Assembly: GCA_037178625.1 (NCBI GenBank) | Contig: CM074129.1 | Coordinates: 2,542,001 to 2,606,000 of the forward strand | DNA: 64,000 nt | Origin: Skeletonema tropicum | Taxonomy: Eukaryota; Bacillariophyta; Thalassiosirophyceae; Thalassiosirales; Thalassiosiraceae | Reading direction: 5' to 3' | Shown here: positions 12,145-22,309 of the stretch, piece by piece | How positions within the stretch are numbered: the first letter of the stretch is position 1 | How the letters are laid out: each line of letters opens with the position of its first letter | Notes under the pieces: generated by a model | Told to the model about the DNA's origin: nothing | Seen by the model: only the letters and a program-made list of their open reading frames with translations | The model's database searches: none | Position numbers and translations under genes: made by a program

Positions 12145-13704
12145 TCAGTGTGCAGTCTCCGTTGATAGACAATCTGGACAATACCAACTGCCTTCAGGTA
12201 TGTCAGACAGCTTTAAACAGTGAATATGGTATGCATTGGGGCAGCCATCGCACAGGATCAAATCTCCTCCATCGTCGCAAACTTCACAGTAATCAGAGTG
12301 ACCACTCAGCTCCCATAGATTTTTCTTTTCCAGGTACCTATCTCGCTCATCACCCCATTTATACTTGGAATAATAGTGGATGAGGCACCTGCATGGTGTT
12401 GTACCGACTGCTCTTGCTATTTTTGGCCATTTCTTATCATGTTCATCTATTGCTTCTATGAATGCAATACGTTCATTTTGAGATAGAGGTTCTCCTTCTA
12501 GAAGTGTATTGTCTTGTATTCTGTCAGTTGTATCTTCCTCACTTCGGAACTTTCGTTTGGCCTCAGACACCTTGTAATTTGATTGATGTAGTGTCATCAT
12601 TCCATGTGCTTTCTGAAATGGTTTCAATGAATTCATATACTGATCTATACTCTCTCCTTCGCTTGCTGCATTTTCTGCAAGAGACCTGCTCCAAATCTGA
12701 TCATAGTCAGTAAAGCCTGTTCCAAGGGTAGAGTCGCCTTCTTTCTCTTTTTCTTCAAGCAAGGCAGCAGCTGCTGCTGCTGCTGGCTTTTTGCCAGTCT
12801 CCAAATGTTGCTCCTTCATTGCACGTTCTTTTTCCCATGTATTCGACGTCGGAAGGTCTGTTTTTGAGACTTGATATTGCCTTCCAATACGTGACATTGT
12901 CCTCTTTACAATGATCCCTTCGCCTTGTTTCTTCTTTTGCGTCTGGCGTCGATTACGACGGAGAGTGCTGTTACATGAGCTATGGCCATCGATGCCGATG
13001 CTGCGCAATTGTCTTGTATTTAGTGAGTTAGACGCGGCTCGCTCGGCGGTGAGCCAAGGCGCAAGCAGTTTGATGTAACAAGGCAATCCCTTTTTCTTTC
13101 TCTTCAGAGGAAGTTTCGATGGTAATGTGAGTCTCACAAGAAGGTCACCACTTGCACTGCTCTTGTAAGGTGCAGAGTCGCCGCCTTGTGTATAAACTGA
13201 CCTAGTAGGGCTCGATGCGCTTTGTGTAGAACTGCTGGTTGACGGTGTTTTTTTCGCAATCTTGTTGCCAGCAAGAGCATAGCCAGTTTCTGTTTTTGGT
13301 TTCTTTCCTTGCCTGGAAAGCTCGACATATTGATCTCTTCTTGGCCAGCGAATGAGTAGCTGATCACCGGCTACTGCTTCATCGGGTAACTCGACAATAC
13401 AAGACGGCGGGTACATGTCTTGCATATGCGACGAGTATTCTAGATCCCTCACAACCTTGTCGTCCGTTCTAGTTATCAATCGTGCCGTAGGCGTGATTGG
13501 TTCATTGCCTGCCCTAGATCGACTTCTCTTCCGAGGTTTGCTGGACGTGCCAGTGGGAGTGGTATTGTTCAAAGTTCCTCTTGGACTTGAATCACCACCA
13601 TCGCCGACAGTCGTCTTGCGAGCAGCTGCTACAGACTTCACCATCATCTTATTGTCACTTTGCTTCGTCGCGCCAAGCTGTTCTTCGGCGGCGTCCGATG
13701 TCAT
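12145..13704 (-). CDS. SANT/Myb-like plus PHD-finger chromatin protein
   Basis: A 519-residue single-exon protein likely to act on chromatin in the nucleus. The N-terminal third is basic and Ser/Thr-rich, with a Lys/Arg cluster (KPRKRSRSR). A SANT/Myb-like helical segment lies at about 410-450 ([21 protein letters not shown], ending HYYSKYKW). It is followed directly by a C-terminal PHD finger of about 50 residues: [21 protein letters not shown] then HCLK and WYCPDC, giving the complete Cys4-His-Cys3 zinc ligand set. PHD fingers of this subclass (with the acidic DDGGDL) often read the unmodified or Lys4-methylated H3 tail. The protein ends six residues after the last zinc ligand. It starts at the ATG at 13704. 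Confidence 0.87.
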   Translation of the reverse strand: MTSDAAEEQLGATKQSDNKMMVKSVAAARKTTVGDGGDSSPRGTLNNTTPTGTSSKPRKRSRSRAGNEPITPTARLITRTDDKVVRDLEYSSHMQDMYPPSCIVELPDEAVAGDQLLIRWPRRDQYVELSRQGKKPKTETGYALAGNKIAKKTPSTSSSTQSASSPTRSVYTQGGDSAPYKSSASGDLLVRLTLPSKLPLKRKKKGLPCYIKLLAPWLTAERAASNSLNTRQLRSIGIDGHSSCNSTLRRNRRQTQKKKQGEGIIVKRTMSRIGRQYQVSKTDLPTSNTWEKERAMKEQHLETGKKPAAAAAAALLEEKEKEGDSTLGTGFTDYDQIWSRSLAENAASEGESIDQYMNSLKPFQKAHGMMTLHQSNYKVSEAKRKFRSEEDTTDRIQDNTLLEGEPLSQNERIAFIEAIDEHDKKWPKIARAVGTTPCRCLIHYYSKYKWGDERDRYLEKKNLWELSGHSDYCEVCDDGGDLILCDGCPNAYHIHCLKLSDIPEGSWYCPDCLSTETAH

Positions 13705-14212
13705 TGTAGGTTCATTGATAAAACATTCACTTTCACTTCACATGCACCTACATGCACCATGCTCTTGCTTCGCTTTGTGCTGTGTCTGGGTAGTGCCGCG
13801 GGGCGCGCAATTTTTGGAGAACTTGAATCCCTGGAGCTACAGAAAAATAATGTTTACTCAACTCTGTTTCCTTTTGGTTGGCTGAGGAAATAGGATGGTG
13901 GATTGTTTTGTTGTGGGTGATGATGGGTAGATTTATTCAATATATAATGCTGCTTCTCCTCTGCCTGAGCTTAAGATGAGCTGGTACTCATTGAAAAATA
14001 CTGAAGAAGTTGAGTCTTGTTCCTATTTGTTAAAACTGCACTAGACAAGAGTAATGACTTTGGCTGAAATATGTGTATGTTAGTGAAGATGACCATGAGC
14101 TAAAGAGAAATCTTTCATAATGATTTAGGTTGCAGTCAAGTTTTTGTTGGTGGTCCAACTCTGTTTGTTGTTTGCTGTCTGTGTACTCTACAGCGGTTCA
14201 ATTGTTGTTTCG
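13705..14212. other. flank of the retrotransposon insertion
   Basis: No supported gene. It holds the 5' region of the SANT-PHD gene and the ancestral DNA into which the gypsy element inserted. The last five bases before the element (14213-14217, CCCAC) recur immediately after it at 23925-23929. Confidence 0.5.
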
Positions 14213-14217
14213 CCCAC
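14213..14217. repeat. 5-bp target-site duplication, left copy (CCCAC)
   Basis: CCCAC directly precedes the TG of the 5' LTR; the right copy is 23925-23929, directly after the terminal CA of the split 3' LTR. Five bases is the usual duplication for gypsy integrases. Confidence 0.9.
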
Positions 14218-14572
14218 TGTAATAGTCAAGTAGCATACTACCTTTAGGTACGTATGTATCTGTGACCATACGGATACGTGCTCGCTAAGCTATCGCTTAT
14301 CGGGATCTCCATGCCTGACGCATGCCGCTCTGGATTCTGACTACATTGAAGCAGTCAGCCTCGTGAATCGTTACTAAGGTTCTACGTCTTGGAATTAGTA
14401 CGATTCTGTCCTGTAGCTCTGAGGCACTCATCTTCCATGAGCAAACTCAACCGCTAGCAGCAGCTCTCTCCTTCGAAGAGCACACAACTACTCCAAATAC
14501 GTAAATTAATACTGTATTCATCGTCGTTGTCATTACACGTCGTTGTCATTACACATCTATTAGCCTGTGTCA
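14218..14572 (+). repeat. 5' LTR of the gypsy element
   Basis: A 355-bp repeat starting TGTAATAG and ending GTGTCA. The end was fixed by comparison with the split right LTR and the flanking duplication rather than by direct pairing, because the second copy is interrupted. It contains a short internal duplication of TCGTTGTCATTACA near its 3' end. It should carry the element's promoter and polyadenylation signals. Confidence 0.93.
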
Positions 14573-14586
14573 TTATTTTAAAATAA
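14573..14586. promoter_or_regulatory. 14-bp palindrome at the primer-binding position
   Basis: Immediately after the 5' LTR, where a tRNA primer-binding site normally begins with TGG, the sequence is TTATTTTAAAATAA, a perfect palindrome. No TGG-initiated match to a tRNA 3' end is apparent. The position is certain; the function is not. Confidence 0.6.
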
Positions 14587-14686
14587 CAAGTGCTCTCGTC
14601 GACAAGCACCGCAGAAAGCTACCAGATACCTCGAAACGAGAAGAATCTTCCATCCTGGTGAAATATCAGAAGGACTGATCATTATC

Positions 14687-15701
14687 ATGTCGCAAAATGA
14701 ATTAGCATCGATTTACTTGGCCTACAACACTCTCACCGAGGACAAACGGCCAAAAGAATCTCAGGTAACTCGTGGATACATCGAGGATAAAGACAAAGTC
14801 GTCTTTCCCATCTTTCCAGTTGCCAAGATTGCCAATGGTCGGAAATGGACTATCGATGGCGGATCAACTAATCATGCCAAAACTACGGTAACGTACTATT
14901 CCCTTCCACACAATGTTGGACAACACACCTACATGGTACTCAAACTCATCGAATATGAAAGTCTAATCTTCGAGCTTGGTTGGGACGACCACGAGAAGAA
15001 GCTCATGACTCAACTCATCTTCAATCAACAAAAAGCGTCCGAGCTAGAAGCCGACATCGCAAACAAATTCAACGGTATCACCGGTGATCCTCTCGCTAAG
15101 AAGGACATCGACGAATTGAAAAAGACACTATCGAGTGACGTCTCCAAATCGTCCACTTGAAACAGAGCTGGAGCCTTTGGTCGCTCGCATTGACGCCATC
15201 TTGGTTCAGCAGAAGACCCAACGCGCTTCAAACGAAAAGGATAAGTCTACCAAGAACGGAGCTTCCAACCCCAACCCTAGAAACCAGAAGAAGAATGGTG
15301 GAGGTGGCGGTGGAGGTGGTGGTGGTGGCAATCCAAGTACTAAACCTTCGCCTGAAAATCCCAAAGAAGGTGGGTGTGGCAACTGTCAGAAGAATGGAGT
15401 CAACGCTTGGTTTACCCATCCTACGAATAAATGCCGCAACTACGAAGTCAATGGTCAAAAGAAGAGGCGTGATGGTGAAAACCGTCAACTACGCGATCAC
15501 GAAAAAGAAGAAGGATCTGTGAAGGACCTCATCAAAAGCGAAATTGCAGCCGCACTCAGAGACATGCGTTCTGGTGGTGGTGGTCGTGATCATTACAGGC
15601 ATGACCGACGTGAGCGCTCTCGTTCTCGCTCTAGGTCTCGCTCTCGTAGTCCTGAATACCATCGACGCAGCCGTAGCTATCGCCGTCGAGATGACTATTG
15701 A
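14687..15701 (+). CDS. gypsy Gag-like protein with variant zinc knuckle and RS-rich tail
   Basis: The ATG at 14687 opens a frame that ends at a TGA at 15158-15160. From there the sequence continues in the +1 frame to 15701. Dropping one base, for example in the AAA at 15146-15148, joins them into 337 residues. The second half has a Gly run (about residues 205-216), then a zinc-knuckle-like C-x2-C-x10-H-x4-C (CGNC to KC), then a strongly basic Arg/Ser dipeptide tail ending RRRDDY, like the RS domains of splicing factors. The stop is TGA at 15699-15701. The pol frame begins 22 bases later in the same frame, with no other stop between. Gag packages the RNA genome into virus-like particles. Confidence 0.85.
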
Positions 15702-15722
15702 ATCATTGGGTCCGACACTCGA

Positions 15723-18700
15723 ATGGAAAATAGAAACTTAAAACTAAATAATGAATCTGATTCTTATGAACGTTCAGTTAAACGAAGGAAACCTAATACT
15801 ATCGATTTTGATTTGTATAACCTTGACCATTCGCCGATTAAAGGTGTCATACCCGATTGGAGCGGTGTAAAAGACATGAACGCATCGCTTCGTCAAAAAG
15901 TAATCAGGGGAAATGGACTTAAGACTGTTGTTGTCGCAGCGTCCCTGACCAAGAAGGGAAACCGTAACTCACGCCCCTTGGTTTTATTACTTGACTCCGG
16001 TGCAGATGATGACATCATCTTTCTGCCCGATGAAGAAGTAAAGGCTTTTGACCCTATACCTCTAGCTCATCCAAATGTGTGGACTACGTCCAATGGCCAG
16101 TTCAACACAAGTGAAGTCGCAGAACTATCTTTCTTGCTTCCGGAGTATTCTCAAAGTAAGATTATGTCTTGTACTGCTGACATCAGACGCATCCACAACA
16201 GGAGGAGCGTTCAATACGACGCCATTATTGGTGTTAAAACCCTTCATGCTTGGGGAGTTACTATGCATTTCAAAGAGAAAGTCCTTGAAATTGATGGCAT
16301 CTCCCGTCCTATGAAAAACAAGGACGAATTCAAAGATGAAAACGTCTTGATGAACATCTATAATGAAGCCCTAGAGCCTCAGTCAACTAAAGAGGAGACT
16401 GATAGAGCCGTCAAGATTTTGGATGCCAAGTATGAAGCCGCCGATCTAGAAAAGATCGTCGATGAAAATTGCTCTCATCTCTCCAGAATGCAGAGACTTC
16501 AACTACTCAACTTACTCAAGAAACATGAGAAGATGTTTAGCGGATCTCTCGGTGAATGGAAAGGTGAGGAAGTCCATTTTGAGCTTAAGCCAGATGTGAA
16601 ACCGTTCCGTGGTAGACCGTTTGATGTCCCACAGATACACAAAGAAACAATTATGAAAGAACTTCAACGCTTAATTGATATAGGAGTTCTGGAGCAGGTA
16701 CAACAAGCAGACTGGCTCAGTCCATCTTTTATTATTCCTAAGTCAGACGGCACAGTCCGCTTCCTCTCCGACTTCCGCCAGCTTAACAAAGCGCTAGTGC
16801 GACGCCCCTTCCCGCTTCCTAAGGTATCGGGTATGTTGCAACAGATGGAAGGCTTTACTTTTGCCTCAGCGATTGATCTCAATATGGGATATTACCATTT
16901 GAAGCTTGATCTCGAGACGATGAAGATTTGCGCCATTGTATTTCCTTGGGGAATTTACAGGTACAAAAGACTTCCAATGGGAGTTGCTTGTAGCCCGGAC
17001 ATCTTCCAAAGTAAAATGAGTTCACTCTTTGCTGAGTTGGACTACGTGCAGGCTTACATTGATGATTTGCTCTGCCTATCCAAAGGAACCTTTGAAGACC
17101 ACCTGGAGAAACTCGACGTGGTATTACAGAAATTAAGCGACGCTGGTCTGCAAGTCAACGCAGCCAAAAGTAAATTCGCAGCCGTAGAGATTGATTACCT
17201 TGGGTATCATCTCACCAAACAAGGAATTGCACCACAACATTCCAAAGTCGCCGCTATCCTTGCTCTCAAACCACCTCGTAACGTGAAAGATCTTCGACGT
17301 TGCCTCGGTATTATTCAGTATTACCGTGACCTGTGGGTGTCAAGAACACAGCTCCTCGCTCCACTCACTGATCTAGTTGGAGAATGTGGAACCACTAAAC
17401 GCTCTACCAAAAAGAAACCGCCGTGGCGGTGGGAGCAGGTTCATCAGGATGCTTTTGATGAGATCAAGAAGGTAATCGCCCGAGATGTTATCCTGGCCTA
17501 CCCGAACTTCGGTGAAGAGTTCACTATCTTTACTGATGCTTCAACTAGCCAGCTTGGGGGAGTGATTACGCAAAATAACCGTCCCATTGCCTTTTTCAGC
17601 CGGAAGTTAACTGCCGCGCAAATGAAGTACACTGTGACGGAACTTGAATTGCTTTCTATCGTCGAACTCTTGAAAGAATTCAAAGGTATGCTGCTTGGAC
17701 AGAAGCTGGTGATTTATACAGATCATCAGAATCTCGTTCGAGATAGCTTAGGCAGCACCTCTGACAGAGTGCAGAGATGGAATCTACTCCTCAATGAGTA
17801 TGGAGCCGACATTAGGTACATCAAGGGTGTTGATAATACCGTTGCTGATGCCATTAGTCGATTAGATTATTGCCCAAAAATCAACCCTCATCCAGAAGAC
17901 GAACTCGACAGCAAAGGGAACTTCAGGTCTGAATATTCTCACCGCAAGTGGAATAAGCTGGTCTCTCTCTTCTCTCATTATCAAAACGATGATGAGTGTG
18001 TTCTGGATAGAGAAGATGTGATAGAGCCAAAGGATTGCATGTCACATGTGTTTGCAAATTCAGCAGCCGATGACGAGGAAATTTACCCAGTCACCGTCAA
18101 GGAGATAGCAGATGCCCAACGGGAAGATCCAAAGATGAAGCACATTTTCGAACGGCCTGGTGCCGACAGTCGTAATCAGAAGATGATCATAGACGACACT
18201 GTTGTCTTGGTTCGAAAGGACAGACCTTCGGCTCGTCCGAAGCTCATCATCCCTGAGAAGCTGCAATCTAAAGTTCTTATGTGGTATCACCACTATCTGC
18301 AACATCCTGGTACTGACCGTATGGAAGGTACTATCGGCGCCGTCATGTATTGGCGTGGCATGAGTGCACAAATCCGTAGATTGTGTAAATATTGTCCCAG
18401 GTGTCAGAAATCTAAGGCACGCAAGCGTAAGTACGGTCAACTTCCTCCTAAGGATGCGATCGTTGTTCCATGGCAGACGCTCCATTGCGATTTAATTGGT
18501 CCAACAACAATTAAATCAAAGGATGGAACTGAAATGGATTTCATGTGTTTAACCATGATTGACGCTGCTACTGGATGGTTCGAAATAGTCGAACTCCCTA
18601 ATAGGATGATCGAGAAGAAATGTCCTCGGACAGGAAAAACTGTCGAAGTAGAAATCATTGATAAAACTTCCGCTACAGTTTCCCACCTCTTGAATAAATG

Positions 18701-19349
18701 CTGGTTAAGTCGTTATCCGCGCCCGAAGTATTTGGTGTGTGATAATGGTTCTGAATTCGAACTGCATCTGAAGGATCTGTGTGAACAGTATCAGATTGGA
18801 CGTAAGCCGACTACCAGTAAGAATCCGCAAGCTAATGCGATTTTAGAACGAGTTCACGGAGTCTTTAACGACATGCTCCGCACCTCGGGCCTCGACGACG
18901 ATGATACCGTCGATGGCCACCGAATTGACCAATTTATCACAAATGCTGCATGGGCAATTCGATCTACTTACCACACCGTGCTCAAGGCTACTCCTGGTGA
19001 AGCAATTTTTGGACGTGATATGTTATTTGACATTCCGTTCGTCGCTGACTGGAGTGAGATAGGTCGCCGCCGACAAGAGCTCGTGGACAGGAACAACGCC
19101 AGAGAAAACAAAAGGCGTCTCCCATACGACTATGTTCCAGGGAGTAAGTGCTTGATCATCAGTGAGATCAATGGTGAAAAGCAGCGCAAAGCTTTAGACA
19201 AGAATGAGGGACCGTATGTGGTCACAAATGTCTTTACTAATGGTACTGTCCGTATTCAACGTGGTTCCGTCAATGAACGAATCAATATCCGACGACTTAC
19301 CCCCTTCTTTGAGGCAGAAGAAGCCAACGATGCAAGTTATAATGAATAA
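15723..19349 (+). CDS. gypsy Pol polyprotein (protease, RT, RNase H, integrase)
   Basis: An intact 1208-residue frame. The aspartic protease motif LLDSGADDD is at about residue 89-97. The reverse transcriptase has FLSDFRQLNK and the catalytic YIDD at about 445-448. RNase H begins at the TDAS motif at about 603 and includes ELELLSIV (catalytic Glu) and YTDHQNL. The integrase has an HHCC zinc finger (His at about 854 and 858, CPRCQ at about 890), then the catalytic triad Asp about 922 (CDLIG), Asp about 1006 (CDNGSE) and Glu about 1042 (LERVHG), with 35 residues between the last two. No chromodomain is seen. All key residues are present, so the protein is probably active. The ATG at 15723 may be internal to a Gag-Pol fusion made by reading through the gag UGA. 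Confidence 0.96.
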   Translation: MENRNLKLNNESDSYERSVKRRKPNTIDFDLYNLDHSPIKGVIPDWSGVKDMNASLRQKVIRGNGLKTVVVAASLTKKGNRNSRPLVLLLDSGADDDIIFLPDEEVKAFDPIPLAHPNVWTTSNGQFNTSEVAELSFLLPEYSQSKIMSCTADIRRIHNRRSVQYDAIIGVKTLHAWGVTMHFKEKVLEIDGISRPMKNKDEFKDENVLMNIYNEALEPQSTKEETDRAVKILDAKYEAADLEKIVDENCSHLSRMQRLQLLNLLKKHEKMFSGSLGEWKGEEVHFELKPDVKPFRGRPFDVPQIHKETIMKELQRLIDIGVLEQVQQADWLSPSFIIPKSDGTVRFLSDFRQLNKALVRRPFPLPKVSGMLQQMEGFTFASAIDLNMGYYHLKLDLETMKICAIVFPWGIYRYKRLPMGVACSPDIFQSKMSSLFAELDYVQAYIDDLLCLSKGTFEDHLEKLDVVLQKLSDAGLQVNAAKSKFAAVEIDYLGYHLTKQGIAPQHSKVAAILALKPPRNVKDLRRCLGIIQYYRDLWVSRTQLLAPLTDLVGECGTTKRSTKKKPPWRWEQVHQDAFDEIKKVIARDVILAYPNFGEEFTIFTDASTSQLGGVITQNNRPIAFFSRKLTAAQMKYTVTELELLSIVELLKEFKGMLLGQKLVIYTDHQNLVRDSLGSTSDRVQRWNLLLNEYGADIRYIKGVDNTVADAISRLDYCPKINPHPEDELDSKGNFRSEYSHRKWNKLVSLFSHYQNDDECVLDREDVIEPKDCMSHVFANSAADDEEIYPVTVKEIADAQREDPKMKHIFERPGADSRNQKMIIDDTVVLVRKDRPSARPKLIIPEKLQSKVLMWYHHYLQHPGTDRMEGTIGAVMYWRGMSAQIRRLCKYCPRCQKSKARKRKYGQLPPKDAIVVPWQTLHCDLIGPTTIKSKDGTEMDFMCLTMIDAATGWFEIVELPNRMIEKKCPRTGKTVEVEIIDKTSATVSHLLNKCWLSRYPRPKYLVCDNGSEFELHLKDLCEQYQIGRKPTTSKNPQANAILERVHGVFNDMLRTSGLDDDDTVDGHRIDQFITNAAWAIRSTYHTVLKATPGEAIFGRDMLFDIPFVADWSEIGRRRQELVDRNNARENKRRLPYDYVPGSKCLIISEINGEKQRKALDKNEGPYVVTNVFTNGTVRIQRGSVNERINIRRLTPFFEAEEANDASYNE

Positions 19350-19627
19350 CTTGGGGGAGTGTACAGCTTTCATAACCTAGAAATTAGAAGAATTATTCCA
19401 ACACATCAACACTATTTCATACTAGACAACAGTTGATTTGATCAAACCCTATCATAAGCTTACACACACGTCAGCCTTGGCTTCTCGTGTCTTTTGTCGC
19501 AAACCAGTCTTACAGTCTTACACGTACACGTCACCGGTATTCAAGTAAATACCGTACGCACTCCTCTATGAGAGTAATTTTTCCCACAGGGTTTTTCTCT
19601 CACTGAGCCCACTGTTTAATCCGAACA

Positions 19628-19640
19628 GCACGGGGGAGAG
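19628..19640 (+). other. polypurine tract before the 3' LTR
   Basis: GCACGGGGGAGAG ends directly before the TG of the 3' LTR at 19641. A short purine run here primes plus-strand synthesis in LTR retrotransposons. Confidence 0.85.
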
Positions 19641-19983
19641 TGTAATAGTCAAGTAGCATACTACCTTTAGGTACGTATGTATCTGTGACCATACGGATAC
19701 GTGCTCGCTAAGCTATCGCTTATCGGGATCTCCATGCCTGACGCATGCCGCTCTGGATTCTGACTACATTGAAGCAGTCAGCCTCGTGAATCGTTACTAA
19801 GGTTCTACGTCTTGGAATTAGTACGATTCTGTCCTGTAGCTCTGAGGCACTCATCTTCCATGAGCAAACTCAACCGCTAGCAGCAGCTCTCTCCTTCGAA
19901 GAGCACACAACTACTCCAAATACGTAAATTAATACTGTATTCATCGTCGTTGTCATTACACGTCGTTGTCATTACACATCTAT
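19641..19983 (+). repeat. 3' LTR of the gypsy element, first part
   Basis: 343 bp matching the 5' LTR base for base by eye, from TGTAATAG to ACACATCTAT. The last bases of the LTR are displaced to 23912-23924 by the nested insertion. Confidence 0.95.
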
Positions 19984-20139
19984 AAACAGGGGCGCGCAGA
20001 ATGGTGCAATAGTGGTGGCGTGCAGCGGTGTATGTGGCGGGTTCAGCGCGGGCCCTCGGGGCCTGTAAAGTATTGTGTCGTCATCTTGCTGTTGGCCATT
20101 TGCTGTGTGGCTTGTCAGTAGTCTTTATACAACGGAATT

Positions 20140-20261
20140 CGGCTATAAAGTTGCTCTGCAATGACGTTGGCCTTAATTGGTATAATTGTGCTGTGCACAA
20201 TTTTACCAATTAGTCTCTTTACAATAGAATACGGCTATAAAGTTGCTCTGCAATGACGTTG
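20140..20261. repeat. 30-bp direct repeat inside the nested element
   Basis: The same 30 bases, beginning CGGCTATAAAG and ending ATGACGTTG, occur at 20140-20169 and 20232-20261, 92 bp apart. A looser match (GTCTTTATACAA / GTCTCTTTACAA) precedes each. CTATAAAG is TATA-box-like, so this may be a duplicated promoter segment. Confidence 0.85.
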
Positions 20262-21049
20262 TCAATCTTTATCAATGTGAAAAGAAATGTCTTGAATGCA
20301 ATAAGCCACGAAGTCCTTATTACAAGCTAGGAGTTTTTCCAGATGATGGTAGTAAGCAATATAACCGAACTCTTTATGATTCATTAATTACGAGTTTCGG
20401 TGGAGCTTAGCCACCTTCATCAGCGGTTCTAATTGCATGGAGACAGGCCACAAAAAATTTGAATCAAAAGGTCTCAAGAATGAGAAAAGGCGTGGTAGCT
20501 GTCATTGTTCTAACGGTCGTAAGTTTTGTTGGCGTTTCGTGGGCGTGGGCCAGCGTACAAGGCATATCTTTTCCATCGGGGAGATCCAAAGTAGCGTAGC
20601 TACGTGCTTTGCTCTGAATTACTTCCGGAACTTCAACTTGAAGTGTTGGGATTTTCCCCCCTCCCATCCCCGCTGAAATGCCCATTTTGATTGTCATTTA
20701 GATGCTATATCTTATGATTTAGATCTAAAAATCGCTTGATTTGTGCTAAAAAGGACTTTTCCAGGCTAATTAAGTCAGATTGTCGATGAGCTTCTTCGTT
20801 CTTTCCGGTGTGCATCCCCGTCACCCTCTATTTTCTTAATTTTTTCTCTGAGTGACGTGGTAAACTTCGTTACTTAAGGAATTAGTACACTTGATTCCAA
20901 TCGTCTTACGTCACAAAGTACCAGAAGTCAGGTGTTGGCAAAATCCAATGAACAAAAAAGTATTTAAGTTCATGCAGCAAGTACTCAGGTCGACATTGGC
21001 TCAATTACATTATCTGCCGAGTCGTCTATTGATGCAAGTCTAAATAGAC

Positions 21050-21255
21050 GCCGACGTTGGTTGCCGACGTGTTTGCATTTGAATAACTGCCGATCTTTGG
21101 CCACGTACTGATCAATACGTCAGTTCTTAACTCCACGTCGACGTCTTGTGTTGAGCTGAATCTTTTTGTCGACGTGTTGTCGATGTGTTGAACCACAAGA
21201 TCTTGTGTTGCCGACGTAGCTTACGAAGGAACTCGTTTACTTCATGACGTGGTTG
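21050..21255. promoter_or_regulatory. cluster of ACGT-core motifs upstream of the 21410 gene
   Basis: About nine ACGT cores occur within roughly 200 bp, mostly as CGACGT, CACGT or TGACGT. Fewer than one is expected by chance. ACGT cores are bZIP binding sites; TGACGT is the cAMP/CO2-responsive core described in diatom promoters. The cluster ends about 160 bp before the ATG at 21410. Confidence 0.5.
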
Positions 21256-21409
21256 GTTATTGATTGCATTGTTCTCTGCTGATTATTGCGCTGGTGCGTT
21301 GGCGGCGGTTATGTAGGCAGTTTGTACGTTGTCGAGCCGTTCAACAGCTCTCATAAATTATGCATTGCATCATTTACATCATCACATTTCTACATTGTCC
21401 GAATAAATA

Positions 21410-22190
21410 ATGAAGTTTGGCAACACAAATCCAGTTATATCCACCGTTGGTAGTAATGGTAAGGGCTTCCGTGCCGTGCGGAATCGGAGCAATGTCGATG
21501 CACGTCTTACTTCGTCAGGGGTCAAGACTGCCGCTAAACCGTCGGCTCCTGTCATTGCATTGAGCGTAACAGACATCAATTGGCGTTTGGTGCGTACCGA
21601 CGATCGTATCTTCTTGCTGCTAGCGTCTGTTGCATTAGGCGATGGGTTTGACGTTGCCAAGTTGGAGAAGGAACAACTGCTCTTTTCTGCTCTTTCCGTC
21701 TTTGAAGTCGGGTCAATCAAGTACATCCTGAATGAACTGTCTGAACATTACCCGAATGTCCCAGTTGGTAAGACTGATTCTACTGACAAAGATGATCTGG
21801 TGTCTGCAGCGGTCAACTTCTTAATGTTTGCCGCTATTGCTCAGAAAGGAGGTACAAGCCAAGCGCCGTACACTTCAAATTGTGAGCATTTTTGGTAAGA
21901 GAGAAGGTTAACCTTCGTGTGGTTCAATGATTTTGGTATTTTTGTTCATTGTACCGTTTTACAAATTCTGTCTTTCCTTTTTACTTACAAGTTTTTTTTT
22001 CAACCTTCAACTTCACACCAGTGATGAGAACGGGAAACTTGTACTTGAAGACAAAACTCATTCGGGCTCCCGTGATCAGCCTGTTCAAGATGATGATGAA
22101 CCGGATTTGTCCGAGAAAGGTGCTGTCACGAAAAAGTCTAAACCGGTACCTGTCGGAGAGAAGGCCTCTCCTGATTCAACTATCATGTGA
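21410..22190 (+). CDS. unknown protein carried by the nested element (two exons)
   Basis: Exon 1 is 21410-21894 and exon 2 is 22022-22190. The intron of 127 bp has GTAAGA at the donor and a long pyrimidine tract before CACACCAG, and splicing in phase 2 keeps the frame. The product is 217 residues: a basic N-terminus, a compact middle (VTDINWRLVRTDDRIFLLLA, then alternating hydrophobic helices) and an acidic tail (QDDDEPDLSEKG). I do not recognise it. GTGAGT overlaps the stop codon at 22187, so a further exon is possible, but no continuation into the helicase frame works. It may be cargo captured by the element or an element-encoded accessory protein. Confidence 0.55.
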
Positions 22191-22309
22191 GTTTATTTTG
22201 TGTGCATGTGCACTGCCGCACTAAGTATCGCTTGCTTATTGAATCATTTTAGTATAATCGATCACTGAACAATTTTACCTAATAAACAAATGCAACTGCC
22301 TACGTAGAC

